Source: Planctomycetales bacterium (lineage in GTDB: Bacteria; Planctomycetota; Planctomycetia; Pirellulales; Thermoguttaceae). From it: a stretch of 64,000 bases of DNA. Shown one piece after another: positions 38,353 to 46,937 of this stretch. Location of the stretch: NCBI GenBank assembly GCA_007119795.1, contig SKOZ01000044.1, positions 1-64,000 of the forward strand. Reading direction: 5' to 3'. Within the stretch, counting starts at the first letter, position 1; the number at the start of each line of letters is the position of its first letter. The notes beneath the pieces were generated by a model. That model saw only the letters and a program-made list of their open reading frames with translations, had not been told where the DNA came from and did not search any database. The position numbers and the translations under genes are program-made.

Positions 38353-39480
38353 TCAGTAGGCGGCCGTGTCCTCGGTCTGCGGGGTTCGTCGCTCGCGGGG
38401 CGGAAGCGGCCAGAGGCGGACCGTCGTGTCGAAACCGCCCGATACGAGCACTCTTCGCCCTTCATCCCAGGCCAGTGCAGCCACGGAACCGGTGTGGCCG
38501 TCGAGCTCCCCCTGCACGGACCGGCTGTCCAGGTCCCAAAGGCGCAAGGCATTGTCGCTGCTGCCGGCGGCCAGGAGATCCTCGCCGCAGAAGGCCAAGG
38601 CGAGGACGCGTCCGGGGCGCTCGGGAAGCGTCGCCAGCAGTTCCCCGTCGTCTCCGTCCCACAGGCGGATGCGGCGGTCTTCGCCGCCCGAGGCGAGCAG
38701 CGCTCCGCCGGGCGAAAAGGCCAGGGTGTGGACGCGACGCGTGTGGCCGACCAGATCGCGGGCAGCAAAATCGCCGGCATCCCAGATGCGGATCGTCCCT
38801 TCCCGCCCCGCGGCCACCAGGTGCGTCCCTCGAGGGGAGAAGCGGAGGGCGCGGACGTCCGGGCCGGGCGCCGCCAGCTCGCGGAGCAGCCGCCCCGTGG
38901 CCGTGTCGAAGAGGAGGACCTGCGGTTCGAATCCCGCCGCCGCCAGGAGTCGGCCGTCGGGACTGAAAGCCAAGGCATACAGCGGTCGCCCGCCCGTGGA
39001 CAGATCGTTCCGGAAACGCCCCGTTTCCGCGTCCCAGAGGATGAGGCGGCGGTCGTTGCCCGCGGAGGCCAAGAGCCGTCCGTCCGGGGAGAAGGCCACG
39101 GCGCGGACCCAGTCGGCATGGCCGGCCAGCCGGTGGAGCACCCTGCCGTCCACCAGACTCCAAAGGCGAACGAAATGGTCGTCGCCGGCGGTCGCCATGA
39201 CCTGCTCGCGGGACGAGAGGGCGATGCCGCTGATCACGGGCACCTGACTGGGGTCCGTAGCGGCGGGTAGCTCGAAGACACTCGGCGGTGCCGGCTCCAG
39301 GTCGCGCAGCGAGGGGTCCCCGTAGGTGGGGTGACCCCGGGTGGCACCGGACGCGGTTGCCGGGAAGGTGATTCCGGAGGGAGCGCCCATCGTCTCCTCC
39401 TCGGCCCCCAACGACCGGGGCAGCACGAGAACCAGACCAAGGCAGACCAGGGAAGCGAGGTGGGGCCGATTTCGCTGCAT
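38353..39480 (-). CDS. Exported WD40-repeat protein
   Basis: A 375-residue protein with a signal peptide (HLASLVCLGLVLVLPRSLG, likely cut near AEE) and about seven WD40 repeats from residue 80 on, for example LAGHADWVRAVAFSPDGRLL and VGHTRRVHTLAFSPGGALL, forming one beta-propeller. Such propellers are protein-interaction platforms. GTG 39489 is also possible. It precedes the SdrD-B gene on the same strand by 243 bases. Confidence 0.88.
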   Translation of the reverse strand: MQRNRPHLASLVCLGLVLVLPRSLGAEEETMGAPSGITFPATASGATRGHPTYGDPSLRDLEPAPPSVFELPAATDPSQVPVISGIALSSREQVMATAGDDHFVRLWSLVDGRVLHRLAGHADWVRAVAFSPDGRLLASAGNDRRLILWDAETGRFRNDLSTGGRPLYALAFSPDGRLLAAAGFEPQVLLFDTATGRLLRELAAPGPDVRALRFSPRGTHLVAAGREGTIRIWDAGDFAARDLVGHTRRVHTLAFSPGGALLASGGEDRRIRLWDGDDGELLATLPERPGRVLALAFCGEDLLAAGSSDNALRLWDLDSRSVQGELDGHTGSVAALAWDEGRRVLVSGGFDTTVRLWPLPPRERRTPQTEDTAAY

Positions 39481-39743
39481 GGGATGCACCGCCGGTAGGG
39501 GGGGTCAGCAGGGTCACCGGCGCAGACCGGTGTTCTCTTCTGCTGTAATCGGCCGAAAGGGCTCGCGGCGGTACTCGAAGTTGCGAATTTACCGGTTAGG
39601 CAAACCCGGAAGGCAGCCGGCGGCCAAGGAACGGCGACGGGCCACCGCCCCCAGAGGGATTTGGCAGTGGCCCGTGTGAGTCATACCGTTTTGCTTGTGC
39701 AGTCCCCCACGCGGACAAGACCGGCGGCGCGAGGCGGGGGGGA

Positions 39744-40934
39744 TCAGTGTCCGGCCACGGCCGCCGCGCGAGGTGTCTCGGCGTCGTCGTTCTTCCCGCG
39801 CTTCCGCGATTTGCGCTTCGGTTCAGACTCGGCGGGATCGAAGGGTCGGTCGAGCGGTCCGGCGGCCCCCCGCCGGGTGCTGGGATAGAAGAGCTCGATG
39901 GCTGCGAGCATGCGGGCCAGGCTGGGGGGCGAGGAAAGCTGCGCCGCCTCCTGCTGGACCTTTTCTTTGAGGTCGTACAACTGCCGGCGGCCCGACGGCC
40001 AGCGGACGATCATGATGTCGTTGACCTCGTTGAGGAGCTGGTAGACGCGGGCTCGGGTCAGGCCCATGGTGCGGGCGGCCTGGCGGACGCTGGTGATGGG
40101 CCCGGAGACGCCGAGGCGGTTCTCCACCAGATTGACGATCTGCTGCGGGGCGTCGACGCGGACCTGTTCGACCAGGGGGGTGATGAAGCGATCCTGGATT
40201 TCCTTGGTATTCGGCACGCCGGGGGTTTGCAGCCAGTAGCCCACCCACTCCTCCACGGAGGTGATGCGGCGCGGCCCCACGCGGACGGCCAGGTGGGGCA
40301 CCTCGCCGATGCGGGAAAGGACCTCGTGGAGGCCGTGGAAGACAGCCAGAATGGCGCGGACCCGCTTGTCGCCGTGGGTCCGCTTGTTACGGATGTCGTT
40401 CAGGGAGAGCGCGGCATAGCTCTCCAGGGTGCTGTTCCAGATCACGCGGGTCATTCCCCGCAGGCTCGGCGCAAAGCGGCCGAGTTTCTCGTTGCCAAGA
40501 CCGTGCTTGAGCACCGTGCTCCGCCAGTTGCCCCAGTTGACTTCGGAGATGGCGGTAGCGTCGAAATCGATGTGCGGCTCGCTCTCGGCGGCGGACCAGA
40601 GGGCTTCGTTGCCCATCTCGAGCTGCGCCGGATCGACGGGCAAGTCGGACGGGTCGGTATTGGCCGCCCGGGCCAAGAGCTTGACGAAGGTATCGAGCTT
40701 CTTGGTGCCGATCCCGGGGGTGGACGCCAGCTCGGCGAAGGGCGTATTCAGGAGTTCCCCCAACCTGCGGCCCAGGAACGCAAGGGGGAGGCGGCGGTCG
40801 GTGGGCAGCGCCCAATAGGCCAACTGCTTGTCCAAGTGGTGCGCATAGTCTTCCTTCCGAAGGATCTCGCGAAGCGCCTCATAGCGAATGGCGGCCTTCA
40901 GATCGTCCACGCGAGGGTTTGCGGTGATTCTCAT
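39744..40934 (-). CDS. Putative DNA-binding protein with sigma-region-4-like HTH
   Basis: A 396-residue protein not matching a family I can name. Near residue 74, LASTPGIGTKKLDTFVKLL resembles a helix-hairpin-helix or alpha-CTD-like element. Near residues 287-306, SVRQAARTMGLTRARVYQLL is a clear helix-turn-helix of the type found in sigma factor region 4. The C-terminus (about 360-396) is a basic, low-complexity tail (PKRKSRKRGK). No signal peptide or membrane segment. AGGAG precedes the ATG. Probably a transcription-related or nucleoid protein. Confidence 0.55.
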   Translation of the reverse strand: MRITANPRVDDLKAAIRYEALREILRKEDYAHHLDKQLAYWALPTDRRLPLAFLGRRLGELLNTPFAELASTPGIGTKKLDTFVKLLARAANTDPSDLPVDPAQLEMGNEALWSAAESEPHIDFDATAISEVNWGNWRSTVLKHGLGNEKLGRFAPSLRGMTRVIWNSTLESYAALSLNDIRNKRTHGDKRVRAILAVFHGLHEVLSRIGEVPHLAVRVGPRRITSVEEWVGYWLQTPGVPNTKEIQDRFITPLVEQVRVDAPQQIVNLVENRLGVSGPITSVRQAARTMGLTRARVYQLLNEVNDIMIVRWPSGRRQLYDLKEKVQQEAAQLSSPPSLARMLAAIELFYPSTRRGAAGPLDRPFDPAESEPKRKSRKRGKNDDAETPRAAAVAGH

Positions 40935-41976
40935 GCTCTTCTCCTGGGCCCTTCACGAGCAATGTCCCCCTTGATGGCTATGAGCGGCCGCCAAGGCGAG
41001 CATTGCGTGGTAAGGGCGCTTGTCCGTAGGAAAACCTACCATCTCCGGTGAGCGGCGACGCTCCCGAGGACAACGATCACGTGGAGGCGCCGGCACCCCG
41101 GTCTGCTGAACCGAGCCACCAACCCGCCCTCCGAAACCAACCCGTTCCCGGCAGGGATCGTGCAGCAAAACCATCCTCGCGGAAAGCGAGGACTGCTGCC
41201 GCCGAGCCGTCCCCGTCTGCAACCATACACCGAAATACTAGGGGTGTTGAGCGGATCGACGCCGAACCTCGACCTCGGTGCGGTTCCAGGCGCCCGGGAA
41301 GAACCCGACAATTGCCCGTCCGCTGATCAACTGGCTGGGAGCCGGAAGGGCCTGCCTCAACCACAGGTGGGATCCGACTTGGGCACCACTTCGCCGGACA
41401 CGCCGATAATCGGCCTGCTTTACGAACGGGGGTACGGTGGGATACCGCCGGTGCACCTTACGGGGTCACAACAAATTTTTTCAGCGGCATTGTTTGATTG
41501 TTTCATACTCCCACCTCGTTCGTCAAGTCATCTGGAGAAAAACTCGCAAAAATGATTCCGTCTCCCTCGCCCCCTCCGAACTCTGCCTGCTCCCTCCGAG
41601 CTCCGAATATCCCGCTTTCCGCATGAATGCTGCCTCGAGCAAGAATAGCTAGAGGCAAACCTTTCCGAATAAAAAAGGACAAGAATCGTTCTCCCTTCCC
41701 CCTCCATCCTTTCCATCATTCCCCCGACACCCTTATCAGAAAAGGCTAGATTCCAGGTAATTGATTCTCGAAAGGGATTATCGGTGGTTCGGCAGAAGGG
41801 CGGCATGAGGACCGCCCCCCCCTCGGCGCAGGGCGTTTCCCCCGCACTCTCCCCCGATCTCTATCCCCTTTCTCCCTCTCGTCTCCCCCGGTGGAGCGAG
41901 ACGGTCGCCTCGGCTCCAAGGCGCAGGGTGGCACAAGCCTGGACGTGCCGGACGAGTCGGCGTCCATCGCCTCGGC
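40935..41976. other. 1042-bp stretch without a recognisable gene
   Basis: No open frame here has plausible start signals and composition. The left half is ordinary GC-rich sequence with one small hairpin (CCTCGC-GGAAA-GCGAGG near 41174). From about 41465 to 41790 the base composition becomes AT-rich, with A- and T-runs (41474-41482, 41669-41677). Much of 41560-41900 is pyrimidine-rich on the plus strand. No tRNA, RNase P, SRP or tmRNA signature was found. It could be a decayed gene, a mobile-element remnant or a non-coding RNA locus. Confidence 0.5.
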
Positions 41977-42795
41977 TCAGATGGCCGTGGGGATATCGCG
42001 GCGGTGGAAGTAGAGGGCGGCGGCGGCATAGCAGGTCAAGCCCAGGCCGGCGAGGGCCAGGTTGTACGTCAGCATGGGGCTTTCGGTCTCGGCGAGGATG
42101 GCCTGCTGAGGCTCGAAGGCAGTCAGAAAGCTGAAATACTTGAGCCAGTCGCCCCGCTCCCACATGCGGGCGACCATCTTCACGATCGCGGAGAGGGCGT
42201 AGAAGCCGCCGGCGAAATAGATCGTCCGCCAGCGGTCGTGATCGCAGACCGAAAGGAGCGTCGTCACGCCGGTCATGGCGAAGGTCATCAGGGTGAGGTT
42301 CAGCGCGCCGCCCAGGAAAGTGCCGAGGGCAACGTCCTCCCCCAGATCGAGAACGGCGAGCCCCACGACCGTTCCCCCCCACAATGCCCCCGCGAGGAGG
42401 GCGCTCCCCACGACAGCCACCACCGCCGGGGGAAGCAGGAGCTCCACGCGCCGCACCGGCAGCGAGACGACCAGGTCGAGCGTGGCGCGCGATATCTCCC
42501 CGCTCACCACCGCCGACCCCCGACCCACCGCCCAGCCCAGGCAGGTGATGATCGTCACCAGGTGGACGTAGACGAAGCTGATCTTGCCCTCCGTCGTAGC
42601 CAGATCGGCGAGGGGAACCCCCAGCATCGGCTGCACGAAGCGGGGAAGATTCTTGAGAATCGCGCCCCAGAGCCCCAGATCGAACTGACTCATCAGCCAG
42701 ACGAAGAGCCAGGCGAAGGCAAAGAGGGCGATCGCCGAACCGACGAGTTGCTTCCAGGCCTCGCGAACGGCCTTCCGCCAAAGGGCAATGTTCAA
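41977..42795 (-). CDS. ABC-2 type transporter permease
   Basis: A 272-residue membrane protein with six hydrophobic segments. It follows the plan of ABC-2 permeases whose long N-terminal cytoplasmic part (WRKAVREAWKQLVGSA) precedes the first helix. ISRATLDLVVSLPVRRVELL after the second helix is the usual coupling region. TTG 42795 is chosen because GGAGG lies 5 bases upstream. The matching ATPase gene is not adjacent, so it presumably pairs with one encoded elsewhere. Substrate unknown. Confidence 0.75.
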   Translation of the reverse strand: MNIALWRKAVREAWKQLVGSAIALFAFAWLFVWLMSQFDLGLWGAILKNLPRFVQPMLGVPLADLATTEGKISFVYVHLVTIITCLGWAVGRGSAVVSGEISRATLDLVVSLPVRRVELLLPPAVVAVVGSALLAGALWGGTVVGLAVLDLGEDVALGTFLGGALNLTLMTFAMTGVTTLLSVCDHDRWRTIYFAGGFYALSAIVKMVARMWERGDWLKYFSFLTAFEPQQAILAETESPMLTYNLALAGLGLTCYAAAALYFHRRDIPTAI

Positions 42796-42844
42796 CCTGA
42801 CCTCCCATTCACGCCGCCGAATCGGCGCCCCCGGACGCTGCGCC

Positions 42845-42878
42845 CGCGGCATTCCGCGACCCCACGCGGCATTCCGCG
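42845..42878. promoter_or_regulatory. Two direct copies of the palindrome CGCGG-CATT-CCGCG, candidate enhancer site
   Basis: The 14-bp sequence CGCGGCATTCCGCG occurs at 42845-42858 and 42865-42878. Each copy is an inverted repeat with 5-bp arms, and their centres are 20 bp apart, about two DNA turns. Relative to the predicted start at 42958 they lie at about -80 to -113, where sigma-54 enhancer-binding proteins usually bind. They could instead control the divergent permease gene. Confidence 0.55.
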
Positions 42879-42931
42879 GGCAATTCGGAGGAGCTGGGCC
42901 GTAGCGGCAAGAAAGCTAAGGTTTTAGAGCA

Positions 42932-42947
42932 TGGCACGGGATTTGCA
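42932..42947 (+). promoter_or_regulatory. Consensus sigma-54 promoter of the [FeFe] hydrogenase operon
   Basis: TGGCACG-GGAT-TTGCA matches the sigma-54 consensus TGGCACG-N4-TTGCW in full. The GG (42933-42934) and GC (42945-42946) pairs are 12 bp apart, as required for the -24/-12 elements. Predicted transcription start about 42958. It faces the hydrogenase genes, which begin at 43127. No gene for an enhancer-binding protein lies in the window. Confidence 0.75.
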
Positions 42948-43126
42948 TAGATCGAGAAAGGCTCCCGGTCTGCCTCCCCAGCATGAACTATAACCATCGA
43001 GCGGTTTCCGTCGACCGCAGGGGCGTCCGCGGAGCGGACACTTTGGATGGCGCGGCCTGCCGCGGTCGGCAACCGGGGCGTGCTTTCCGCAGCGGGAGTG
43101 TGAGTATCCAGCGAGCGAGGCGAGCG

Positions 43127-43663
43127 ATGTGCGTCAACCATCCCAACGGCCCGGCCTGCGAGGAGATGTCCGAAGCGGAGCGCCTCGCCCTCCTGGACGA
43201 GGTGCTCGCCGAATACCGGGAGGTCCCCGGGGCCCTGATCCCCGTTCTGCAGATCGCCCAGGCCATGTTCGGCTACCTGCCCGAGGCGGCTTTGAAGCGG
43301 ATCAGCCTGGCGCTGGAGAAGCCCTACAGTGAAGTCGCCGGTGTCGTGGGGTTCTACTCCTTTTTCACCACGGTGCCCCGGGGGAGGTGCCTGCTCCGCG
43401 TATGCCTGGGGACCGCCTGTTACGTCCGCGGCGGCAAGGAGGTGCTCCAGGCCCTCAAGAGCCACTTGCGGATCGAGGTCGGCGAGACGACGGCCGACCG
43501 CGTCTTCTCGCTCGACGTCGGGCGGTGCTTCGGGGCCTGCGGGCTGGCGCCGGTGATCATGGTCGACGACGACGTCCACCAGCGGGTCCGCCCCGCCAAG
43601 CTGGCCCGCATTTTGGAACCCTATCGCAACGCGGCGGCAAGCGGCAACGGAGAGTCGGCATGA
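43127..43663 (+). CDS. NuoE-like 2Fe-2S subunit of NAD(P)H-linked [FeFe] hydrogenase (HydC/HndA type)
   Basis: A 178-residue thioredoxin-like ferredoxin. The four ligands of one 2Fe-2S cluster are visible as CLGTAC (C-x4-C) and CFGAC (C-x3-C). A helical N-terminal part includes ALIPVLQIAQAMFGYLP, typical for NuoE/HoxE/HndA. It passes electrons between the flavoprotein and the hydrogenase subunit. The ATG at 43127 follows GAGCGAGGCGAGC. Its stop codon overlaps the next start (ATGA), so the two are translationally coupled. First gene of the sigma-54-driven operon. Confidence 0.88.
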   Translation: MCVNHPNGPACEEMSEAERLALLDEVLAEYREVPGALIPVLQIAQAMFGYLPEAALKRISLALEKPYSEVAGVVGFYSFFTTVPRGRCLLRVCLGTACYVRGGKEVLQALKSHLRIEVGETTADRVFSLDVGRCFGACGLAPVIMVDDDVHQRVRPAKLARILEPYRNAAASGNGESA

Positions 43664-46600
43664 CGGAGATCATCGGCAGCGTCGAGGCTCTGGTGGCCCT
43701 CGGCGAAGCAATCCGCGCCCGCAAGGCGGTCGCGGAGGCGAACGACCACAAGCAGATCCTCCTCTGCATGGGGGCCGGGTGCATCGCCTCGGGTGCGGGG
43801 GCCGTGAAGGCCGCCCTGGTCGAGGAGCTCGCCAATCGCGGGATGAGCGAGAGGGTCGCCGTGGTGGAGACCGGCTGCCTGGGGCCCTGTTCGGCGGGGC
43901 CGGTGATGCGCGTCGACGGCGTCTTCTACGAGAACGTCGGCGCCGAAGACGCCGACGAGATCGTCGCCGAGCACCTCCTCAAGGGGCAGGTCATCGAGCG
44001 GCTGACCCACAAGCGTCCCGACGGCCGGCCCGTGCCGCGCGCGGACGACATGGACTTCTTCCGGCGGCAGACGAAGATCGTGCTCCGCAACTGCGGGATC
44101 ATCGACCCTTTGGACATCGAGGACTACGTCGCCCGCGACGGCTACCTCGCCCTGGCCGCCGTGCTCAGCGAAGACCATGCCGACGCCGTACTCGAGTCGC
44201 TCGAGATTTCGGGGCTGCGCGGGCGGGGCGGGGCGGGGTTCAAGACCTGGCTGAAATGGAAGTTCACCCGCGAGGCGGCCGGGACGGAGAAGTACGTCGT
44301 CTGCAACGCCGACGAGGGCGACCCCGGAGCCTTCATGGACCGGAGCGTCCTCGAAGGAGACCCCCACAGCGTGATCGAGGGAATGGCCATCGCCGCCAAG
44401 ACGGTGGGGGCCTCGCAGGGCTTCGTCTACGTGCGGGCGGAGTATCCGCTCGCCGTGGAGCGGCTCCAGGCCGCCCTCGACCAGGCGACCGCGCGGGGCC
44501 TCTTAGGCGAAGACATCCTCGGCACCGGCTTCGCGTTCCACCTCGAGATCCGCAAGGGTTCGGGGGCCTTCGTGTGCGGCGAGGAGACGGCGCTCTTGAC
44601 CTCGATCGAGGGGAACCGGGGCGAGCCGCGACCGCGGCCCCCCTTCCCGGCCGTGAAGGGTCTCTGGGGAAAACCGACGCTGCTGAACAACGTGGAGACG
44701 TACGCCAACGTCGCTCCCATCATCCTCAACAGCGGCGCCTGGTACGCTTCGCTGGGAACGGAGAAGACGAAGGGGACCAAGGTCTTCGCCCTGGCCGGGG
44801 CCATCAAGAACTCGGGCCTCGTCGAGGTGCCGGCGGGCATGCCCCTGGGCGATTTGATCTACGACGTCGGCGGCGGCATCCCCGGCGGCAAGGAGTTCAA
44901 GGCGGCCCAGATCGGCGGCCCTTCCGGCGGCTGCATCCCCAAGCAACACCTGAACGTCCCCCTCGACTTCGAGTCGCTCGCCGAGCTCGGAGCGATCATG
45001 GGCTCGGGCGGCCTGATCGTCATGGACGAGGACAGCTGCATGGTCGACGTGGCCCGCTTCTTCATCGAGTTCGTCCAGGAGGAGTCGTGCGGCAAGTGCG
45101 TTCCCTGCCGCGTGGGGACCAAGCGGATGCTGGAGATCCTGGAGCGGATCTGCGATGGCAAGGGGGAAGAGGACGACATCGAGCGGCTCCTCGACCTGGG
45201 GGAGATGATCAAGGACGCCTCGCTCTGCGGCCTGGGGCAGACGGCGGCCAACCCGGTGATCTCCACGATCCGCCACTTCGGCAACGAATACGTGGAGCAC
45301 ATCCGCGACCGGCGTTGCCGCGCGGGGGTGTGCGCGGCGCTGGTCAGCGCCCCCTGCTCCAGCGCCTGCCCGGCCAATGTCGACATTCCGGGGTACGTCT
45401 CCCTGGTAGGCGAGAAGCGGTATGCCGAAGCCCTGCGGCTGCACCGCGAGCGTAACCCCTTCGCCGCCGTCTGCTCGCGTGTCTGCTTCCACACCTGCGA
45501 GGAGAAGTGCCGGCGTTCCACGCTCGACAGCCCCGTGACCATCCGCGGCATCAAGCGCTTCATGGTCGACCAGGAGGTCACCATCCAGCTCCCCGAGGTC
45601 CGGGAGAACGATCTGAACGCCCGGCGGAAGATCGCCATTGTGGGGGCCGGCCCGGCGGGGCTCTCCTGCGCCTACTTCCTGGTGCGGCTGGGCTACCGGC
45701 CGAAGGTCTTCGAATCCGAGCCGCGGCCCGGCGGCATGCTGGTGCAGGCCATCCCCGCCTATCGCCTGCCGCGCGAGATCGTAGCCCGCGAAGTCCGCAT
45801 GATCGAGCGGATGGGCGTCGAGGTGGTCACCGAGATGAAGCTGGGCCGCGACTTCACGCTCCGCTCGCTGCGGGCGGCCGGCTACGAGGCGGTGTTCCTC
45901 GGCGTGGGGGCGCCCGATGGCGTCGGACTGGGCATTCCCGGAGAGGACGCAGAGGGGATCACCGACGCTCTCTCCTTCCTGCGGACGTACAACCTGCGGG
46001 GATCGGTCCCCGTAGGCAAGTCGGTCATCGTCATCGGCGGCGGCAATTCGGCCATCGATGCCGCCCGCACGGCCGTCCGCCTGGGAGCCGAACGGGTCAC
46101 GGTCGTCTACCGTCGCAGCCGGGAGGTGATGCCCGCCTATAAGGAAGAGATCGAAGAGGCGCAGAATGAGGGGGTGATCCTCCGGCTCCTTACGGCACCG
46201 GTGGAGGTGATCACCGAGGGCAAGCAGGTGGTGGGGCTGAAGTGCCAGCCCATGCGGCTGGGCGAATTCGACCGCTCAGGACGCCGCCGCCCCGAAGAGG
46301 GAGGCGAGACCTTCATCCTGACGGCAGACCACATCCTCGTCGCCATCGGCCAGACCCTCGATCCGCTGGAGATATGCGACGACGTCTCCGTGGAGGTCCG
46401 TAGCAACGCCTTCCCGCGGGTCGATCCCGTCACCGGGCAGACGGCGGAGAAGTGGCTCTTCGCCGGCGGCGACATGGTCAGCGGCCCTTCCTCGGTCGTC
46501 GAGGCGGTGGCCGCAGGGGAGCGCGCCGCCGCGGGCATCGACCAGTACTTCACCGGCAAGAACAACGCCTTCTGGCGGGTGGAGCAGGAGGTGGACACCT

Positions 46601-46806
46601 TCTTCGATCCCGATGCCGAACCCAGCGACGCACCGCGGGAGAAGATGGCCATGATCCCCGTGGAGCGGCGGCGGGCCAACTTCGACGAAGTCGAACAGCC
46701 TTGGGTCGAGTCGGTCGCCGTCCGCCAGTCCCGCCGCTGCCTCCGTTGCGACTACGGCAAGCGCGGCTGCCCCAATCACCAGCTCGAGGTGCAGGGAACC
46801 GGGTGA
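43660..46806 (+). CDS. NuoF-type flavoprotein fused to GltD/NfnB-like FAD oxidoreductase (HydB-like)
   Basis: A 1048-residue fusion. Residues 1-120: 2Fe-2S thioredoxin-like domain, Cys36/41/73/77. Residues 130-560: NuoF-like diaphorase with FMN/NADH site GRGGAGF (188-194), a SLBB region and 4Fe-4S ligands Cys477/480/483 and Cys523. From Cys566 (CSSACPANVD) a GltD/DPD-type iron-sulfur domain, then two dinucleotide folds, GAGPAG near 662 and GGGNSA near 793. In HydB and HndC the C-terminus is a small ferredoxin domain or absent; here it is a whole NAD(P)H:acceptor module. It probably lets NADH and NADPH both exchange electrons with the hydrogenase. The frame is intact, with no sign of a frameshift joining two genes. 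Confidence 0.88.
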   Translation: MTEIIGSVEALVALGEAIRARKAVAEANDHKQILLCMGAGCIASGAGAVKAALVEELANRGMSERVAVVETGCLGPCSAGPVMRVDGVFYENVGAEDADEIVAEHLLKGQVIERLTHKRPDGRPVPRADDMDFFRRQTKIVLRNCGIIDPLDIEDYVARDGYLALAAVLSEDHADAVLESLEISGLRGRGGAGFKTWLKWKFTREAAGTEKYVVCNADEGDPGAFMDRSVLEGDPHSVIEGMAIAAKTVGASQGFVYVRAEYPLAVERLQAALDQATARGLLGEDILGTGFAFHLEIRKGSGAFVCGEETALLTSIEGNRGEPRPRPPFPAVKGLWGKPTLLNNVETYANVAPIILNSGAWYASLGTEKTKGTKVFALAGAIKNSGLVEVPAGMPLGDLIYDVGGGIPGGKEFKAAQIGGPSGGCIPKQHLNVPLDFESLAELGAIMGSGGLIVMDEDSCMVDVARFFIEFVQEESCGKCVPCRVGTKRMLEILERICDGKGEEDDIERLLDLGEMIKDASLCGLGQTAANPVISTIRHFGNEYVEHIRDRRCRAGVCAALVSAPCSSACPANVDIPGYVSLVGEKRYAEALRLHRERNPFAAVCSRVCFHTCEEKCRRSTLDSPVTIRGIKRFMVDQEVTIQLPEVRENDLNARRKIAIVGAGPAGLSCAYFLVRLGYRPKVFESEPRPGGMLVQAIPAYRLPREIVAREVRMIERMGVEVVTEMKLGRDFTLRSLRAAGYEAVFLGVGAPDGVGLGIPGEDAEGITDALSFLRTYNLRGSVPVGKSVIVIGGGNSAIDAARTAVRLGAERVTVVYRRSREVMPAYKEEIEEAQNEGVILRLLTAPVEVITEGKQVVGLKCQPMRLGEFDRSGRRRPEEGGETFILTADHILVAIGQTLDPLEICDDVSVEVRSNAFPRVDPVTGQTAEKWLFAGGDMVSGPSSVVEAVAAGERAAAGIDQYFTGKNNAFWRVEQEVDTFFDPDAEPSDAPREKMAMIPVERRRANFDEVEQPWVESVAVRQSRRCLRCDYGKRGCPNHQLEVQGTG

Positions 46807-46830
46807 GGGCGGAAGCAGAGGAGGAGAACA

Positions 46831-46869
46831 GGCGGGGAGGCCTTCTCCGCAGCCGTCGATTTCCCCGCC
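46831..46869 (+). promoter_or_regulatory. Inverted repeat in the hydB-hydA intercistronic leader
   Basis: GGCGGGGA (46831-46838) pairs with TCCCCGCC (46862-46869) around a 23-base loop. It lies in the 131-base gap before hydA, whose ATG has no recognisable ribosome-binding site (the preceding bases are C/T-rich). The hairpin could stabilise or process the mRNA or tune expression of the catalytic subunit. Confidence 0.35.
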
Positions 46870-46937
46870 CCGACAGACGAACGAAACCGGAAAAACCAGC
46901 AACTCCTCACCACTCGCCACTCTTCCCCCCGCCTCGC

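Larger units (their letters stand above)
42796..43126. other. 331-bp divergent control region of the hydrogenase operon
   Basis: Between the ABC-2 permease (minus) and the hydrogenase operon (plus). It holds the tandem palindromes at 42845-42878 and the sigma-54 promoter at 42932-42947, both listed separately. From the predicted start near 42958 to the first ATG there is a leader of about 170 bases with no clear hairpin. An in-frame ATG at 42983 would lengthen the first subunit but has no ribosome-binding site. Confidence 0.6.

Noticed and set aside
38924..38935. GGTTCGAATCCC, the T-loop sequence of a tRNA
   Set aside because: It lies inside the WD40 gene and has no matching acceptor stem, anticodon arm or D arm around it.
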